This document shows positions 44,959 through 52,634 of a DNA stretch of 52,634 nucleotides, piece by piece. Origin of the DNA: CAJXZP01 sp963974475 (GTDB lineage Bacteria > Bacteroidota > Bacteroidia > Flavobacteriales_G > Salibacteraceae); assembly GCA_963974475.1 (NCBI GenBank), contig CAXBCR010000024.1:1-52634 (forward strand), in the 5' to 3' direction. Position numbers and translations under genes: made by a program. The notes under the pieces are model-generated. The model made no database searches. It saw only the letters and a list, made by a program, of their open reading frames with translations, and was not told the origin of the DNA. Numbering within the stretch: the stretch's first letter is position 1; each line of letters opens with the position of its first letter.

Positions 44959-46278
44959 TTAATTGGAAACTTGAATTTTGTGTATAGAAGTCAATTCAGG
45001 CCTTCTTTTCGCTAGGTAAACTCGCTCCATTGGAGATATAATTTCATTGGGTTGGAATGAAATGTACAGAATAATTAATTGATAGAATAGGATACCATAA
45101 TTGGACTCTCCAAAAATTCCAAACTCCGTTAGGGAGTTAATAATTAAAGGAATTAAGAAGCTCAGCAGCATCAACTTTTTTTCCTTATTCTCTGCAAAAA
45201 TGGCTCGCAGCGTATAAAACACCTGAAAAATAACCACTGTTAACCCTACAAAGCCCAAGTTCATTAAAACCTGCATAAAGGTGTTGTGCGTCATTTTTCC
45301 GGGATAGGTATGACGTCCTTGAAAATAGTCTTCATTGGCAATCCGCATAAACCCATACCCTAACATTGGTTTTTGGGGTAACCCTTCGGTAATCAACGCT
45401 TTCCAGAAGGGAAGTCGACCGGTCATACTCATTACCTCTTCAACCCTGGTGGTATCACCATCTTTAAAAATCATTTTGTTTACCGCCACCGGCATGACCA
45501 ATAAAACTAGTATGGCAATTCCTAATTTCAGTTTTTTATTGCTTGTTTGAGAAATATGAAACATAATTATGAGCACTGCACCAATAAAAGAAGACCTAGA
45601 GCCAGAAGCATAAATGGCATAAAACAAAATGAGCAGTTTTATGGTAGTAGCCACTACTTTATGACTACGGTAAAAATCAAATACTAATCCCGCAATTCCA
45701 ATTCCGGCCAACATTCCCAATTCATTTGGGTTCATCATATAACCGCCCATTCGTTGCTCTTCTCCCCCATGAGTTAACCGAGTAAAGGAGTCGGGTGCTA
45801 CAAATTCACCAATAATAAAAATGAGCATGAGCACCACCGCAACATTACCCAAAAGATTATATAATCGCACCGGATGTTTGAAAAAAAACTGGTCTAAGAG
45901 GTATAAACTTTTAATGAAAAAATAGGCAAAAAACAAGGTCTCTACGGTCATCAACCATTGCAACAAACTGTAGCCTCTGCTTGAACTCCAAATGATACTC
46001 ATAAAACCTAGCAAGATGTAGCCCACGTACATTAATGGCGACATGGTGTTATGCCACTTTAGGGATCCTAATGCGCCATATTTTATTATTTTATTGTAAA
46101 CCAAATAGGAGGCAAACAAAACGCCTAAACGCCCAACCACCTTGATTAATCGGGTAATCACAATGTTTTCACTCCACGTAAAAAAGCACGCTACCATAAG
46201 CAACAGAATCACAAACATGTATCTGTTTATTTTAGCTACGAATAGCTTATTCTTATTATTTATGGATAGCTTTTCCAT
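44959..46278 (-). CDS. Wzy-like polysaccharide polymerase / O-antigen ligase family
   Basis: The 439-residue protein has about 11-12 predicted membrane helices. The Wzy_C-type core is around residues 190-360: MMNPNELGMLAGIGIAGLVF, ASGSRSSFIGAVLIIMFHIS and the long periplasmic loop GRLPFWKALITEGLPQKPML with GKMTHNTFMQVLMNLGFVGL. It is the last gene of block 1 and overlaps the preceding transferase gene by one base. In a locus that also has a flippase and export proteins, polymerisation is more likely than ligation onto lipid A. Confidence 0.88.
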   Translation of the reverse strand: MEKLSINNKNKLFVAKINRYMFVILLLMVACFFTWSENIVITRLIKVVGRLGVLFASYLVYNKIIKYGALGSLKWHNTMSPLMYVGYILLGFMSIIWSSSRGYSLLQWLMTVETLFFAYFFIKSLYLLDQFFFKHPVRLYNLLGNVAVVLMLIFIIGEFVAPDSFTRLTHGGEEQRMGGYMMNPNELGMLAGIGIAGLVFDFYRSHKVVATTIKLLILFYAIYASGSRSSFIGAVLIIMFHISQTSNKKLKLGIAILVLLVMPVAVNKMIFKDGDTTRVEEVMSMTGRLPFWKALITEGLPQKPMLGYGFMRIANEDYFQGRHTYPGKMTHNTFMQVLMNLGFVGLTVVIFQVFYTLRAIFAENKEKKLMLLSFLIPLIINSLTEFGIFGESNYGILFYQLIILYISFQPNEIISPMERVYLAKRRPELTSIHKIQVSN

Positions 46279-47384
46279 TACTTATAAAGTTCATCAAAAT
46301 CAACGATTAATTTATTCCAATCAAATTCGGCTTCTACCATAGCTACTGCATTTTTTGACAATTGAAATAAGTCTCCACTTTTTTTCAATTTATACACATC
46401 GATAAATGCCTGAGTTAACCCTTCTACATCTTCATTTTCTACCGCTATTCCTGCGTTATATTTAGAAATAAACATAGCCATATTGGTAGCTCGAGTTACA
46501 ATAGATGGCACCCCAAAATTACTGGCTTCAATAACAGAAGCTGGTAAACCTTCATTTCTAGAAGGATGCACAAACACATCCATTTTTTTAATCAAAGTAT
46601 CTTTTTCGCTACCAAATTTACTACCCATAAATTTTACAGTGTAGCTCAAATTATTTGCCCAAGCCAAACGTTCTAATTCTGGGCGTTGGTCACTATCGCC
46701 AATAATCCATAACTCCGACTCTATTTGCTTCATTTGAAATTTTGCGTAGGCATAAATTAGTAAATCCAATCCTTTGGTATAAATATCCAATCTACCCACA
46801 AACCCAATCACAAACACATCGGAAGTCGAATTAACGTCCTTCATACCTTTCACCATTTCAAAACCGTATGGAATGCGTTTCCATTTATTATTTGGATAAA
46901 TGCTATTTAGTCCTTGGCGTTCACTCTCGCCTATTAAATGAATGGTAGAAGCCCTTTTTAATACCGATTTTTCGAACAAAACAAAGTAGAATTTCTTCAT
47001 CCATTTACTTCGTTGCATTGCAATGGTATTGTACGAACCATGAGCTGTGATAACAAACTTTAAATTGTTGCGTGTTAGGTACCTAGCCAATGAAGAATAA
47101 ATGGGTATCCACCCTCCATGAAAATGAAAAACGGAATCTTTATCGCATAATTTAATCGCTTTTTTCAACGCTTTACCAATGCGAAATGGATTGGTTTTAG
47201 ATTGAAATAAAACTGTTTTAAAATTACGTTTTCCATAATTATGGTCTGTTTTATCCACGATACCCCATACCGCCACATTTCTACCCGAAGCTGCTTGCTT
47301 GGAAGCGAGTTGATACACAACTTTGTTCACCCCATTCAATCTGTCGGGATTAGCCTTACCTAATATTAGATGTACTATTTCCAT
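46278..47384 (-). CDS. Glycosyltransferase family 4
   Basis: The 368-residue GT-B enzyme opens with VHLILGKANPDRLNGVNKVV (donor-domain loop) and its C-terminal domain has VIGFVGRLDIYTKGLDLLIY and HPSRNEGLPASVIEASNFGV (EX7E type). It overlaps the flippase gene by 10 bases and the polymerase gene by one, so its translation is coupled to both. It adds a sugar of the repeat unit; the sugar is unknown. Confidence 0.92.
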   Translation of the reverse strand: MEIVHLILGKANPDRLNGVNKVVYQLASKQAASGRNVAVWGIVDKTDHNYGKRNFKTVLFQSKTNPFRIGKALKKAIKLCDKDSVFHFHGGWIPIYSSLARYLTRNNLKFVITAHGSYNTIAMQRSKWMKKFYFVLFEKSVLKRASTIHLIGESERQGLNSIYPNNKWKRIPYGFEMVKGMKDVNSTSDVFVIGFVGRLDIYTKGLDLLIYAYAKFQMKQIESELWIIGDSDQRPELERLAWANNLSYTVKFMGSKFGSEKDTLIKKMDVFVHPSRNEGLPASVIEASNFGVPSIVTRATNMAMFISKYNAGIAVENEDVEGLTQAFIDVYKLKKSGDLFQLSKNAVAMVEAEFDWNKLIVDFDELYK

Positions 47385-48616
47385 AACCTAAAGTTGTGCT
47401 TGATTAATATAAACTGCCAATAACTAATTAGAATAAGTTGAGATGTAATTAAACCTCCTATGGCGCCCAAAAGGCCCCATGTTTCTAAAAAGAATTTAAA
47501 CGCTAGTAAACTAAACGCCAGTGAAAATAAATACCCAATAAAGAAATTGCTGTTTAATAATAAAGCTCTTATAGCTAAACGAATAGGGTAACCCATAAAT
47601 ATGACAAAATAGAGAACCGACATTCCCTGAACCACAAATGCAAAGTCTGCATAATTTTGGCCTCCTGCTAATACGATAATAGGTTGCGCAAAAATGAAGA
47701 CAATTAATAAAACGCTTCCAAATGCGATAGCCGATTTTGTGCTTATTTCTTTTAAGTACATTCGAGCCATATCTTCCGACTGTGCCAATTTGATAGAGGC
47801 TTGAGGTAGAGCGTAATTTTCAAAAGTTTGCAACAACATGTTGAGCACACCAAATAAGGACTGTACCAATCTAAACGCTCCCAAAGCTTTTATTCCTAAT
47901 ACAATACCAGATGCAACCACAAACAAGTTGGCCGACCACCATTGCACCAATGCGGTAAGCAACAACCATCTAGACTGACGGTAATGGGTTAATCCAAACT
48001 TTTTCCAAAGCGTGATTTGCTCAAAATTAGGTTTCAGTAAAAACATGCTAAACAAAATAGATGGGGTATAGCCCAAACCAAGAATAATGATAAATTGGTC
48101 AAATGAGGGTGTTTTCCAAAACCATGCAGTGAGTAGTATAGTAAGTTGTGATACCGCGGAAAGGCTATCAATAGTCAGAACCGATTTTATTTTGGCGCTT
48201 GCTAAAAACAGCTTTCTAAAAAAATCGTGCATGATATAGCCACTCATCAAGATCACGATACCTACAATTAGGTTTTGGTAAGGTACAAATACGGCTAAAT
48301 CAAGCGTTAGGGTCACCGCAACTCCTAAAATGACAATGGTTAATAAAGCCAACTGTAACCAAAAACTAAAAGACAGGTAGGCATGTTTATTTTCTACCCT
48401 AGCCATAGTTACCTGCAATGGCTGGATAATTATGGAAGTCAATACACTCATTACCAAAAAAATGAACAATAAAATAGCCGCATAGACCCCAAAGTCTTCT
48501 GGGCCAAATAAACGCGCTATTAGAATGGTGGCAACAAAACTATTGCCGCTAAAAACCGCTTGGTCGGTCATTACCAAGTACTTTTTATCATTCCATATTT
48601 TGCGCATTAGTGCCAT
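47375..48616 (-). CDS. Wzx-type polysaccharide flippase
   Basis: The 413-residue MOP-superfamily protein has about 12 predicted helices. The N-terminus IWNDKKYLVMTDQAVFSGNS and LIARLFGPEDFGVYAAILLF match the repeated first-helix pattern of O-antigen flippases. It moves the lipid-linked repeat unit across the inner membrane. It starts 3 bases after the stop of the chain-length gene and overlaps the following transferase gene. Confidence 0.9.
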   Translation of the reverse strand: MALMRKIWNDKKYLVMTDQAVFSGNSFVATILIARLFGPEDFGVYAAILLFIFLVMSVLTSIIIQPLQVTMARVENKHAYLSFSFWLQLALLTIVILGVAVTLTLDLAVFVPYQNLIVGIVILMSGYIMHDFFRKLFLASAKIKSVLTIDSLSAVSQLTILLTAWFWKTPSFDQFIIILGLGYTPSILFSMFLLKPNFEQITLWKKFGLTHYRQSRWLLLTALVQWWSANLFVVASGIVLGIKALGAFRLVQSLFGVLNMLLQTFENYALPQASIKLAQSEDMARMYLKEISTKSAIAFGSVLLIVFIFAQPIIVLAGGQNYADFAFVVQGMSVLYFVIFMGYPIRLAIRALLLNSNFFIGYLFSLAFSLLAFKFFLETWGLLGAIGGLITSQLILISYWQFILIKHNFRLWK

Positions 48617-48619
48617 CTT

Positions 48620-50818
48620 TTATTTTTGAATTTTTAATTTTATTTTACCAATTAATTCACGTACATATTGTTGTGCATCAAAGAATATACTTGGGTTATA
48701 AGCGTATCTGTTCAATACAAATCGAACGTTTGGAAGTTTGAATTCTTGATTCATTAAATCCACATCCACAATCCTTTTAGCTAAAGTTAAACGGGTATCC
48801 ATTACCACTAAATTGGTGGTAGAAACACTCATTAATAACAATGATTTTTGAAATTCTAAATCTTGATTTAGAATCACAATGGCATCATATTTTTCGCGAT
48901 ACGGTTTCAAAAACTCCTGCATTTTGGTTTTTGTAAACCGGTTGAAGGAGAAATCAGTCAAGGTCATTGCATCAAAATTGTCTTCAATAGGAATAACACC
49001 AATATTAATACCAGCGGTAAACCCTAGTGTGTTTTCTGCATCAATAAACAATATTCTACGTCCTTGATTTTTAAGTGCATTGGCAAGGTTATACGAACAG
49101 AATGTGGCTCCATCATGTTTATCAAATCCACTAAAACATATAATACTTTTTTCATGAATCAACCCTTTCACCTCTAGTTGCACGGCTTCTTGCAAGAAAT
49201 AATTCAATTTTTCTTTTAAGGTTTCCAATAATGGAACCACCATGGCAATAGGCACGAATGAGTTGGTTTCAATAGTTTCTTTATCATTTACCCGAGCTTT
49301 CACCATGTGAACAATAAAAATGAACAAGATGGCAAAGAACATCCCTAATAAAACCGACACCATAATGATGATTACTTTATTAGGTGAAACAGGTTCGGTA
49401 GCCACTTTTGCAGGAGTAATAATTCTGTGAAATGAAATTTTTGCTGCACGTGCAATTTGAGCCTCAATTTTCTTTTTATTTAAGAAATTATATGATTCTT
49501 GATAAATAGAAAACTCTCTATTCATCACCATCAATAGTTTTTCTTTTTCAGGAATTCCGATAAATACTTTCTGAGCCGTTTCAATATCTTTTGTAAGATT
49601 ATTGTATTTCGACTCCATGTTTTTTCTGGTATTGGTAATACTTTCTAATAGGTAACTTGTTAAATCATGGATTTTCGCTTTGTTCGAAATTATTTTTTCA
49701 TGATTTGGAGTGTATTTAATCAATAAATCACGATTCTCGGCTTGGTACATTTTAATTTTTTTGACAATCTCGGTAGAAAGCAAATCTGTAAACGATTCAA
49801 AATTAGGAGCCAAATCCATAAAATCTTCTTTTCCTTCTTGCATATAGGTCTCCAATTCAATAATTGCATCCAGGTTCATTTTCAAATTGGTTTGTTGAAT
49901 TTTTAATTGGGCAATTCTTCGTAATTCGGTTTCAGTTTCCTGTTGAATGTTGGTAATTCCCTTTTTATCACGATAAGATTGAATATCATCCTCTGATTTG
50001 GATAATTTATCAAAAACTAGGTCAATTTGATTGTCCAAGAAATTCACCGCTATGTCTGCCGCTTTGTACTTATAATCAATGTAATCGGTAATATAAGCTT
50101 GGGCTAATTTATTCGCAAAAAGACACGCTTTTTGAGGGTTAGCTGAAGAGTAAGAAATACGCACCACCGCCACATTATCATCTACCGCAGTCACATCAAG
50201 GTGCTCTTTAATTTCGGTTAACAATTGTTTACGACTCACCAATTCGAACTGATAATTATCTTCTAATTGCAAATACGGTTTTTGCATTAATAGGGTATCA
50301 TTCACTTCAATCATTAAATCTAATTCGGGCGTATGTAAGGTATCACCCATTTTCCATTGGATAAAAGGGGTGTTTTCTTCAAACCTAATTTCATACACAT
50401 CATCGTTTATTACGTTCACGTCAAAGCGTCTATCGTATACCGAAGAGTTTAACACTTTGTAATGAATAATAATAGGCGATTGGTCGTACAGCTCAACCGT
50501 TTTGATTCTTCCTAAACGGAAAACTTTCAATTCAAAATCAATTTGATCTAAAACCATATTTATCAAAACCTCTGATTTAATCACCTCAATTTCTGCGGTA
50601 ATTTTATTTGCGGTGGCAAACACATCTAGGTTTTTAAACAAATTACTCCCAGGTACCCCTTCCGAAACATCGGCTAACTTTAATTTAGCGGTACTTTCGT
50701 AAGTAGGCGTCACATAGCTAAGATTTTTGGACGTAATAATAAACGCCAAAATCATCGCAATTAGAATGATTGGTATCCCCCTTAAATACGGTTTTAATAA
50801 CCTGAGATTTTCTTCCAT
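48620..50818 (-). CDS. Wzz/Wzc-like chain-length protein with degenerate BY-kinase domain
   Basis: The 732-residue protein has a membrane helix at about 14-32, a large periplasmic region with Wzz beta parts and a long coiled coil (about 240-450), and a second helix at about 484-508 after the Pro-rich ITPAKVATEPVSPNKV. The cytosolic 180 residues align with bacterial tyrosine kinases but lack their residues. Walker A reads DGAT (A571 in place of Lys), Walker A' reads IDAEN, Walker B reads ILNQD, and the C-terminal tyrosine cluster is absent. It should still act as the co-polymerase, but without kinase activity. It lies 9 bases after the Wza-like gene. Confidence 0.9.
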   Translation of the reverse strand: MEENLRLLKPYLRGIPIILIAMILAFIITSKNLSYVTPTYESTAKLKLADVSEGVPGSNLFKNLDVFATANKITAEIEVIKSEVLINMVLDQIDFELKVFRLGRIKTVELYDQSPIIIHYKVLNSSVYDRRFDVNVINDDVYEIRFEENTPFIQWKMGDTLHTPELDLMIEVNDTLLMQKPYLQLEDNYQFELVSRKQLLTEIKEHLDVTAVDDNVAVVRISYSSANPQKACLFANKLAQAYITDYIDYKYKAADIAVNFLDNQIDLVFDKLSKSEDDIQSYRDKKGITNIQQETETELRRIAQLKIQQTNLKMNLDAIIELETYMQEGKEDFMDLAPNFESFTDLLSTEIVKKIKMYQAENRDLLIKYTPNHEKIISNKAKIHDLTSYLLESITNTRKNMESKYNNLTKDIETAQKVFIGIPEKEKLLMVMNREFSIYQESYNFLNKKKIEAQIARAAKISFHRIITPAKVATEPVSPNKVIIIMVSVLLGMFFAILFIFIVHMVKARVNDKETIETNSFVPIAMVVPLLETLKEKLNYFLQEAVQLEVKGLIHEKSIICFSGFDKHDGATFCSYNLANALKNQGRRILFIDAENTLGFTAGINIGVIPIEDNFDAMTLTDFSFNRFTKTKMQEFLKPYREKYDAIVILNQDLEFQKSLLLMSVSTTNLVVMDTRLTLAKRIVDVDLMNQEFKLPNVRFVLNRYAYNPSIFFDAQQYVRELIGKIKLKIQK

Positions 50819-50827
50819 GGCTTTTAG

Positions 50828-51571
50828 CTAAAATGCTGTGATTAATATTGCTGCTGCCGTAATGGCCGTTGTGAACGGTATTATTACAGATATTCTTCTA
50901 TCAAATTCTTTGTACTTTTTGGATGGAACTACCACAATATCGCCTGGGTATAATTGTATATTTTTAAACATATAATCTCCCGATTTACTTAAATCGATAT
51001 TGGCTACCACCACATTTTGTCCGCTTTGACGAAGCACCTTTACGTACTTTACATTGGCATAAGGTGCAAACCCTTCACAGCGGGCAATCATTTCCATAAG
51101 CGTATAATTATCTTTATCTACATTCAGAACCTGCGGTGTTCTTACCTCACCCATTACTGTTATTTGTTTGTTCAATATTTTCACATCTATAATGGGATCC
51201 ACCACCCATTCGCTAAACAAATCCACCAAGGTATCTTTCAATTCAACGGTGGTCATACACATCACATTCATGGTTCCAATTCGGGGCACTTCAATGTTAC
51301 CATCGGCATCCACCATCAACCATTTTCCATACACTTCGTTCGAGTTATAAATTCCAAAAGTAGAACCCACACTCAGTTCCTCCTCTCCCCAAACACTAAT
51401 GGTTATTTTATCATCTTTTCTAATTTCATATTGGTAATTGGAATTATAGAAAAATGCGAAATCCAAACTATCAATCTCTGTAGTTCGGTCCGCTTTTGGC
51501 TCCATCAAAACATTCACTGTTTTACAGGAGGTCATCCAAAAAATAAGAAGTATGATAGGAGCCCATTTCAT
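50828..51571 (-). CDS. Wza-like polysaccharide export lipoprotein
   Basis: The 247-residue protein has a lipoprotein signal MKWAPIILLIFWMTSC (C16), a Poly_export domain (about 45-135; YEIRKDDKITISVWGEEELS, VDADGNIEVPRIGTMNV) and one SLBB domain (about 138-225; ITVMGEVRTPQVLNVDKDNY, IQLYPGDIVVVPSK). A short hydrophobic C-terminal helix follows (VIIPFTTAITAAAILITAF), as in other Bacteroidota Wza homologs, where it may span the outer membrane. It forms the export channel partner of the chain-length protein. It starts one base after the receiver gene stop. Confidence 0.92.
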   Translation of the reverse strand: MKWAPIILLIFWMTSCKTVNVLMEPKADRTTEIDSLDFAFFYNSNYQYEIRKDDKITISVWGEEELSVGSTFGIYNSNEVYGKWLMVDADGNIEVPRIGTMNVMCMTTVELKDTLVDLFSEWVVDPIIDVKILNKQITVMGEVRTPQVLNVDKDNYTLMEMIARCEGFAPYANVKYVKVLRQSGQNVVVANIDLSKSGDYMFKNIQLYPGDIVVVPSKKYKEFDRRISVIIPFTTAITAAAILITAF

Positions 51572-51572
51572 C

Positions 51573-52007
51573 CTAAAAGAATCTTAGCATTGATTTCACA
51601 AAACCCGGTTTGGTTCTAACCATTAAGTCTCTTACCTCCAGGATGCGTTGTAGCACTTCTTTTATTTTAATTTCCTCATAGTCCCCTTTTTGTATATAGT
51701 CAAAGGCGCCATGTTTTAGCACTTCAATGGCTGGTTCTATTTTATCCTGGCCCGAAATGATAACAACATAGATATTTGGATCATATCTTTTTATCTTTTT
51801 AAGCACTTCGTAACCATTCAAGGAATCCATATTAAAATCTAGAAAAATGACATCTGGATTTTGATTTAGTGCCATTAAACAATCATTCCCATCCTCAAAG
51901 ATGCTCACATCTTCGTAGCCGAGGTTTACCACATATTGTTGGAAGAAATTGAGGTAAAATGGCTCATCATCTACCACAAATATTCGTAAGTCTGTATCTT
52001 GAATCAT
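51573..52007 (-). CDS. Stand-alone response-regulator receiver protein
   Basis: The 144-residue CheY-like receiver has the full phosphorylation site: acidic pair D13/D14 (VVDDEP), phospho-acceptor D57 (FLDFNM), S85 (IISG) and K107 (IQKGD). The remaining 30 residues (EVRDLMVRTKPGFVKSMLRF) are a helical tail, not a DNA-binding domain. It is the first gene of the exopolysaccharide block 1, one base from the Wza-like gene, so it probably controls export or synthesis by protein contact. No histidine kinase gene lies in the window. Confidence 0.9.
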   Translation of the reverse strand: MIQDTDLRIFVVDDEPFYLNFFQQYVVNLGYEDVSIFEDGNDCLMALNQNPDVIFLDFNMDSLNGYEVLKKIKRYDPNIYVVIISGQDKIEPAIEVLKHGAFDYIQKGDYEEIKIKEVLQRILEVRDLMVRTKPGFVKSMLRFF

Positions 52008-52220
52008 AACATAGTAATTAGCGTGAAGTAGCGGTATACCAAAAACCCGCCCATTACTCTAAACTATTTACTTACAGTGATTTACATAAATAAAGTTGAG
52101 CAATTGTTCCATTATTCAATACAGTTTTCCAAAATTTGGAAATATTGAATGCTTCCAGGCTATATTTTCGTTTGCTATTTCCAATTTCCAAGAGAATTCA
52201 TGACATAGGATGGGTTAATT
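52008..52220 (-). promoter_or_regulatory. Upstream region of the exopolysaccharide locus
   Basis: The region holds palindrome copy A and should contain the promoter of the receiver-first block. A TAGTTTAG element around 52060 (minus strand) resembles the -7 consensus with one mismatch. No ORF is present. Confidence 0.45.
52125..52141. promoter_or_regulatory. Shared palindrome, copy A (before block 1)
   Basis: On the minus strand the sequence is TTCCAAATTTTGGAAAA. The palindrome here extends to 17 bp (TTTCCAAA-A-TTTGGAAA on the plus strand, 52126-52142). It lies about 127 bases upstream of the receiver gene start. Confidence 0.6.
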
Positions 52221-52234
52221 GTGGATATTTTGAA

Positions 52235-52272
52235 AATGAAAGAAGCCTCATACCAAGGCCTCCTTCATTTTT
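52235..52272 (+). terminator. Terminator-like hairpin before the tandem array
   Basis: AATGAAAGAAGCCT (52235-52248) pairs with AGGCCTCCTTCATT (52256-52269), 12 of 14 matched, around a 7-base loop, followed by T at 52268-52272. It occupies the same relative place as the hairpins of the 107-bp units and may be the diverged first unit of that array. Confidence 0.6.
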
Positions 52273-52293
52273 CTACCACTAACTATAATTTTA

Positions 52294-52634
52294 ATGGAGT
52301 CGTTCCTCCATTGTTATTCTTTATCTGGTTTAGCAGAAAATCAAGGCTACCCCACCACAAAGCGACCTTGATTTTTCTTTACACTAAATATTACTCTTTA
52401 ATGGAGTCTTTCCTCCATTGTAATTCTTTATCTGGTTTAGCAGAAAATCAAGGCTACCCCACCACAAAGCGGCCTTGATTTTTCTTTACACTAAATATTA
52501 CTCTTTAATGGAGTCTTTCCTCCATTGTATTTCGTTATCTGGTTTAGCAGAAAATCAAGGCTACCCCACCACAAAGCGACCTTGATTTTTCTTTACACTA
52601 AATATTACTCTTTAATGGAGTCTTTCCTCCATTG
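52294..52634. repeat. 107-bp tandem repeat array, open at the right edge
   Basis: The word GGAGT recurs at 52296, 52403, 52510 and 52617, an exact period of 107, giving three full units and the start of a fourth, with only a few base differences. Each unit has the small dyad AATGGAG/CTCCATT and a terminator-like hairpin, AAAATCAAGG against CCTTGATTTT (52337-52346 and 52366-52375 in unit 1), running into T. The second unit has a compensating G that extends its stem by one pair. The array continues past the window. Confidence 0.92.

Noticed and set aside
51017..51619. 200-residue plus-strand ORF across the Wza-like gene
   Set aside because: The histidine- and isoleucine-rich translation is a shadow of the well-supported minus-strand export lipoprotein.
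52294..52634. CRISPR-like array of regularly spaced repeats
   Set aside because: The whole 107-bp unit is repeated without variable spacers, and no cas gene is present. It is a direct tandem repeat.

Overview
The window reads as a chromosomal segment of a Bacteroidota bacterium, probably Flavobacteriales-like. The evidence is AT-rich DNA, TAnnTTTG-type -7 promoter elements in place of Shine-Dalgarno-led starts, two proteins with type IX secretion (T9SS) C-terminal sorting domains, and many short lipoproteins with TSC/GC lipoboxes. The family-level placement is inference. Both edges lie inside tandem repeats: a 13/7-bp minisatellite on the left and a 107-bp repeat on the right. The window may therefore be one whole contig that broke at repeats.

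Layout. Positions 1-195 are a minisatellite and low-complexity tract. From 0.2 to 7.7 kb, mostly on the minus strand, are a heme-containing fatty acid cis/trans isomerase, a VOC protein with a WYL regulator, a lipoprotein, and a translationally coupled alpha/beta-hydrolase / ECF sigma factor / four-helix membrane protein operon. From 7.96 to 12.78 kb is a 1605-residue protein made of two fused UvrA-like halves (four ABC ATPase domains). Its linker is encoded by a palindromic repeat. From 12.9 to 25.5 kb is a mixed housekeeping and transport region: diheme cytochrome c lipoprotein, POT transporter, nitrilase, two APC permeases, RibD/DHFR-like reductase, MscS channel, and several uncharacterised secreted or small proteins. 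From 25.5 to 32.3 kb are a T9SS-secreted endonuclease I, an ABC-F ATPase, a BamA/TamA-like outer-membrane protein and another T9SS protein. From 32.4 to 34.8 kb is a three-gene CDP-sugar operon (cytidylyltransferase, CDP-glucose 4,6-dehydratase, 3,5-epimerase-like), followed by a monoheme cytochrome-like lipoprotein.

From 36.1 to 52.0 kb is a minus-strand Wzx/Wzy-type exopolysaccharide locus in three blocks. Block 1 (52.0 to 45.0 kb) is a stand-alone receiver protein, Wza-like export lipoprotein, Wzz/Wzc-like chain-length protein with a ruined kinase site, flippase, glycosyltransferase and Wzy-like polymerase. Block 2 (44.8 to 39.4 kb) is an unusual 802-residue three-domain protein (APH-like kinase, nucleotidyltransferase-like domain, thymidylate-kinase-like domain), a hexapeptide acyltransferase and two glycosyltransferases. 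Block 3 (39.3 to 36.1 kb) is a DUF1972-type glycosyltransferase, a WecA/MraY-like initiating transferase and a methyltransferase. An identical 17-bp sequence containing the palindrome TTCCAAA-W-TTTGGAA lies about 105-127 bp upstream of the first gene of each block. I noticed it nowhere else in the window, which makes it a strong candidate for a locus-specific operator.

The observations most worth following up are this shared palindrome, the three-domain 802-residue protein, the double UvrA with one degenerate composite ATP site and a repeat-encoded linker, and the 107-bp array whose units each carry a terminator-like hairpin. No tRNA, rRNA, CRISPR array, transposase or phage gene was seen.
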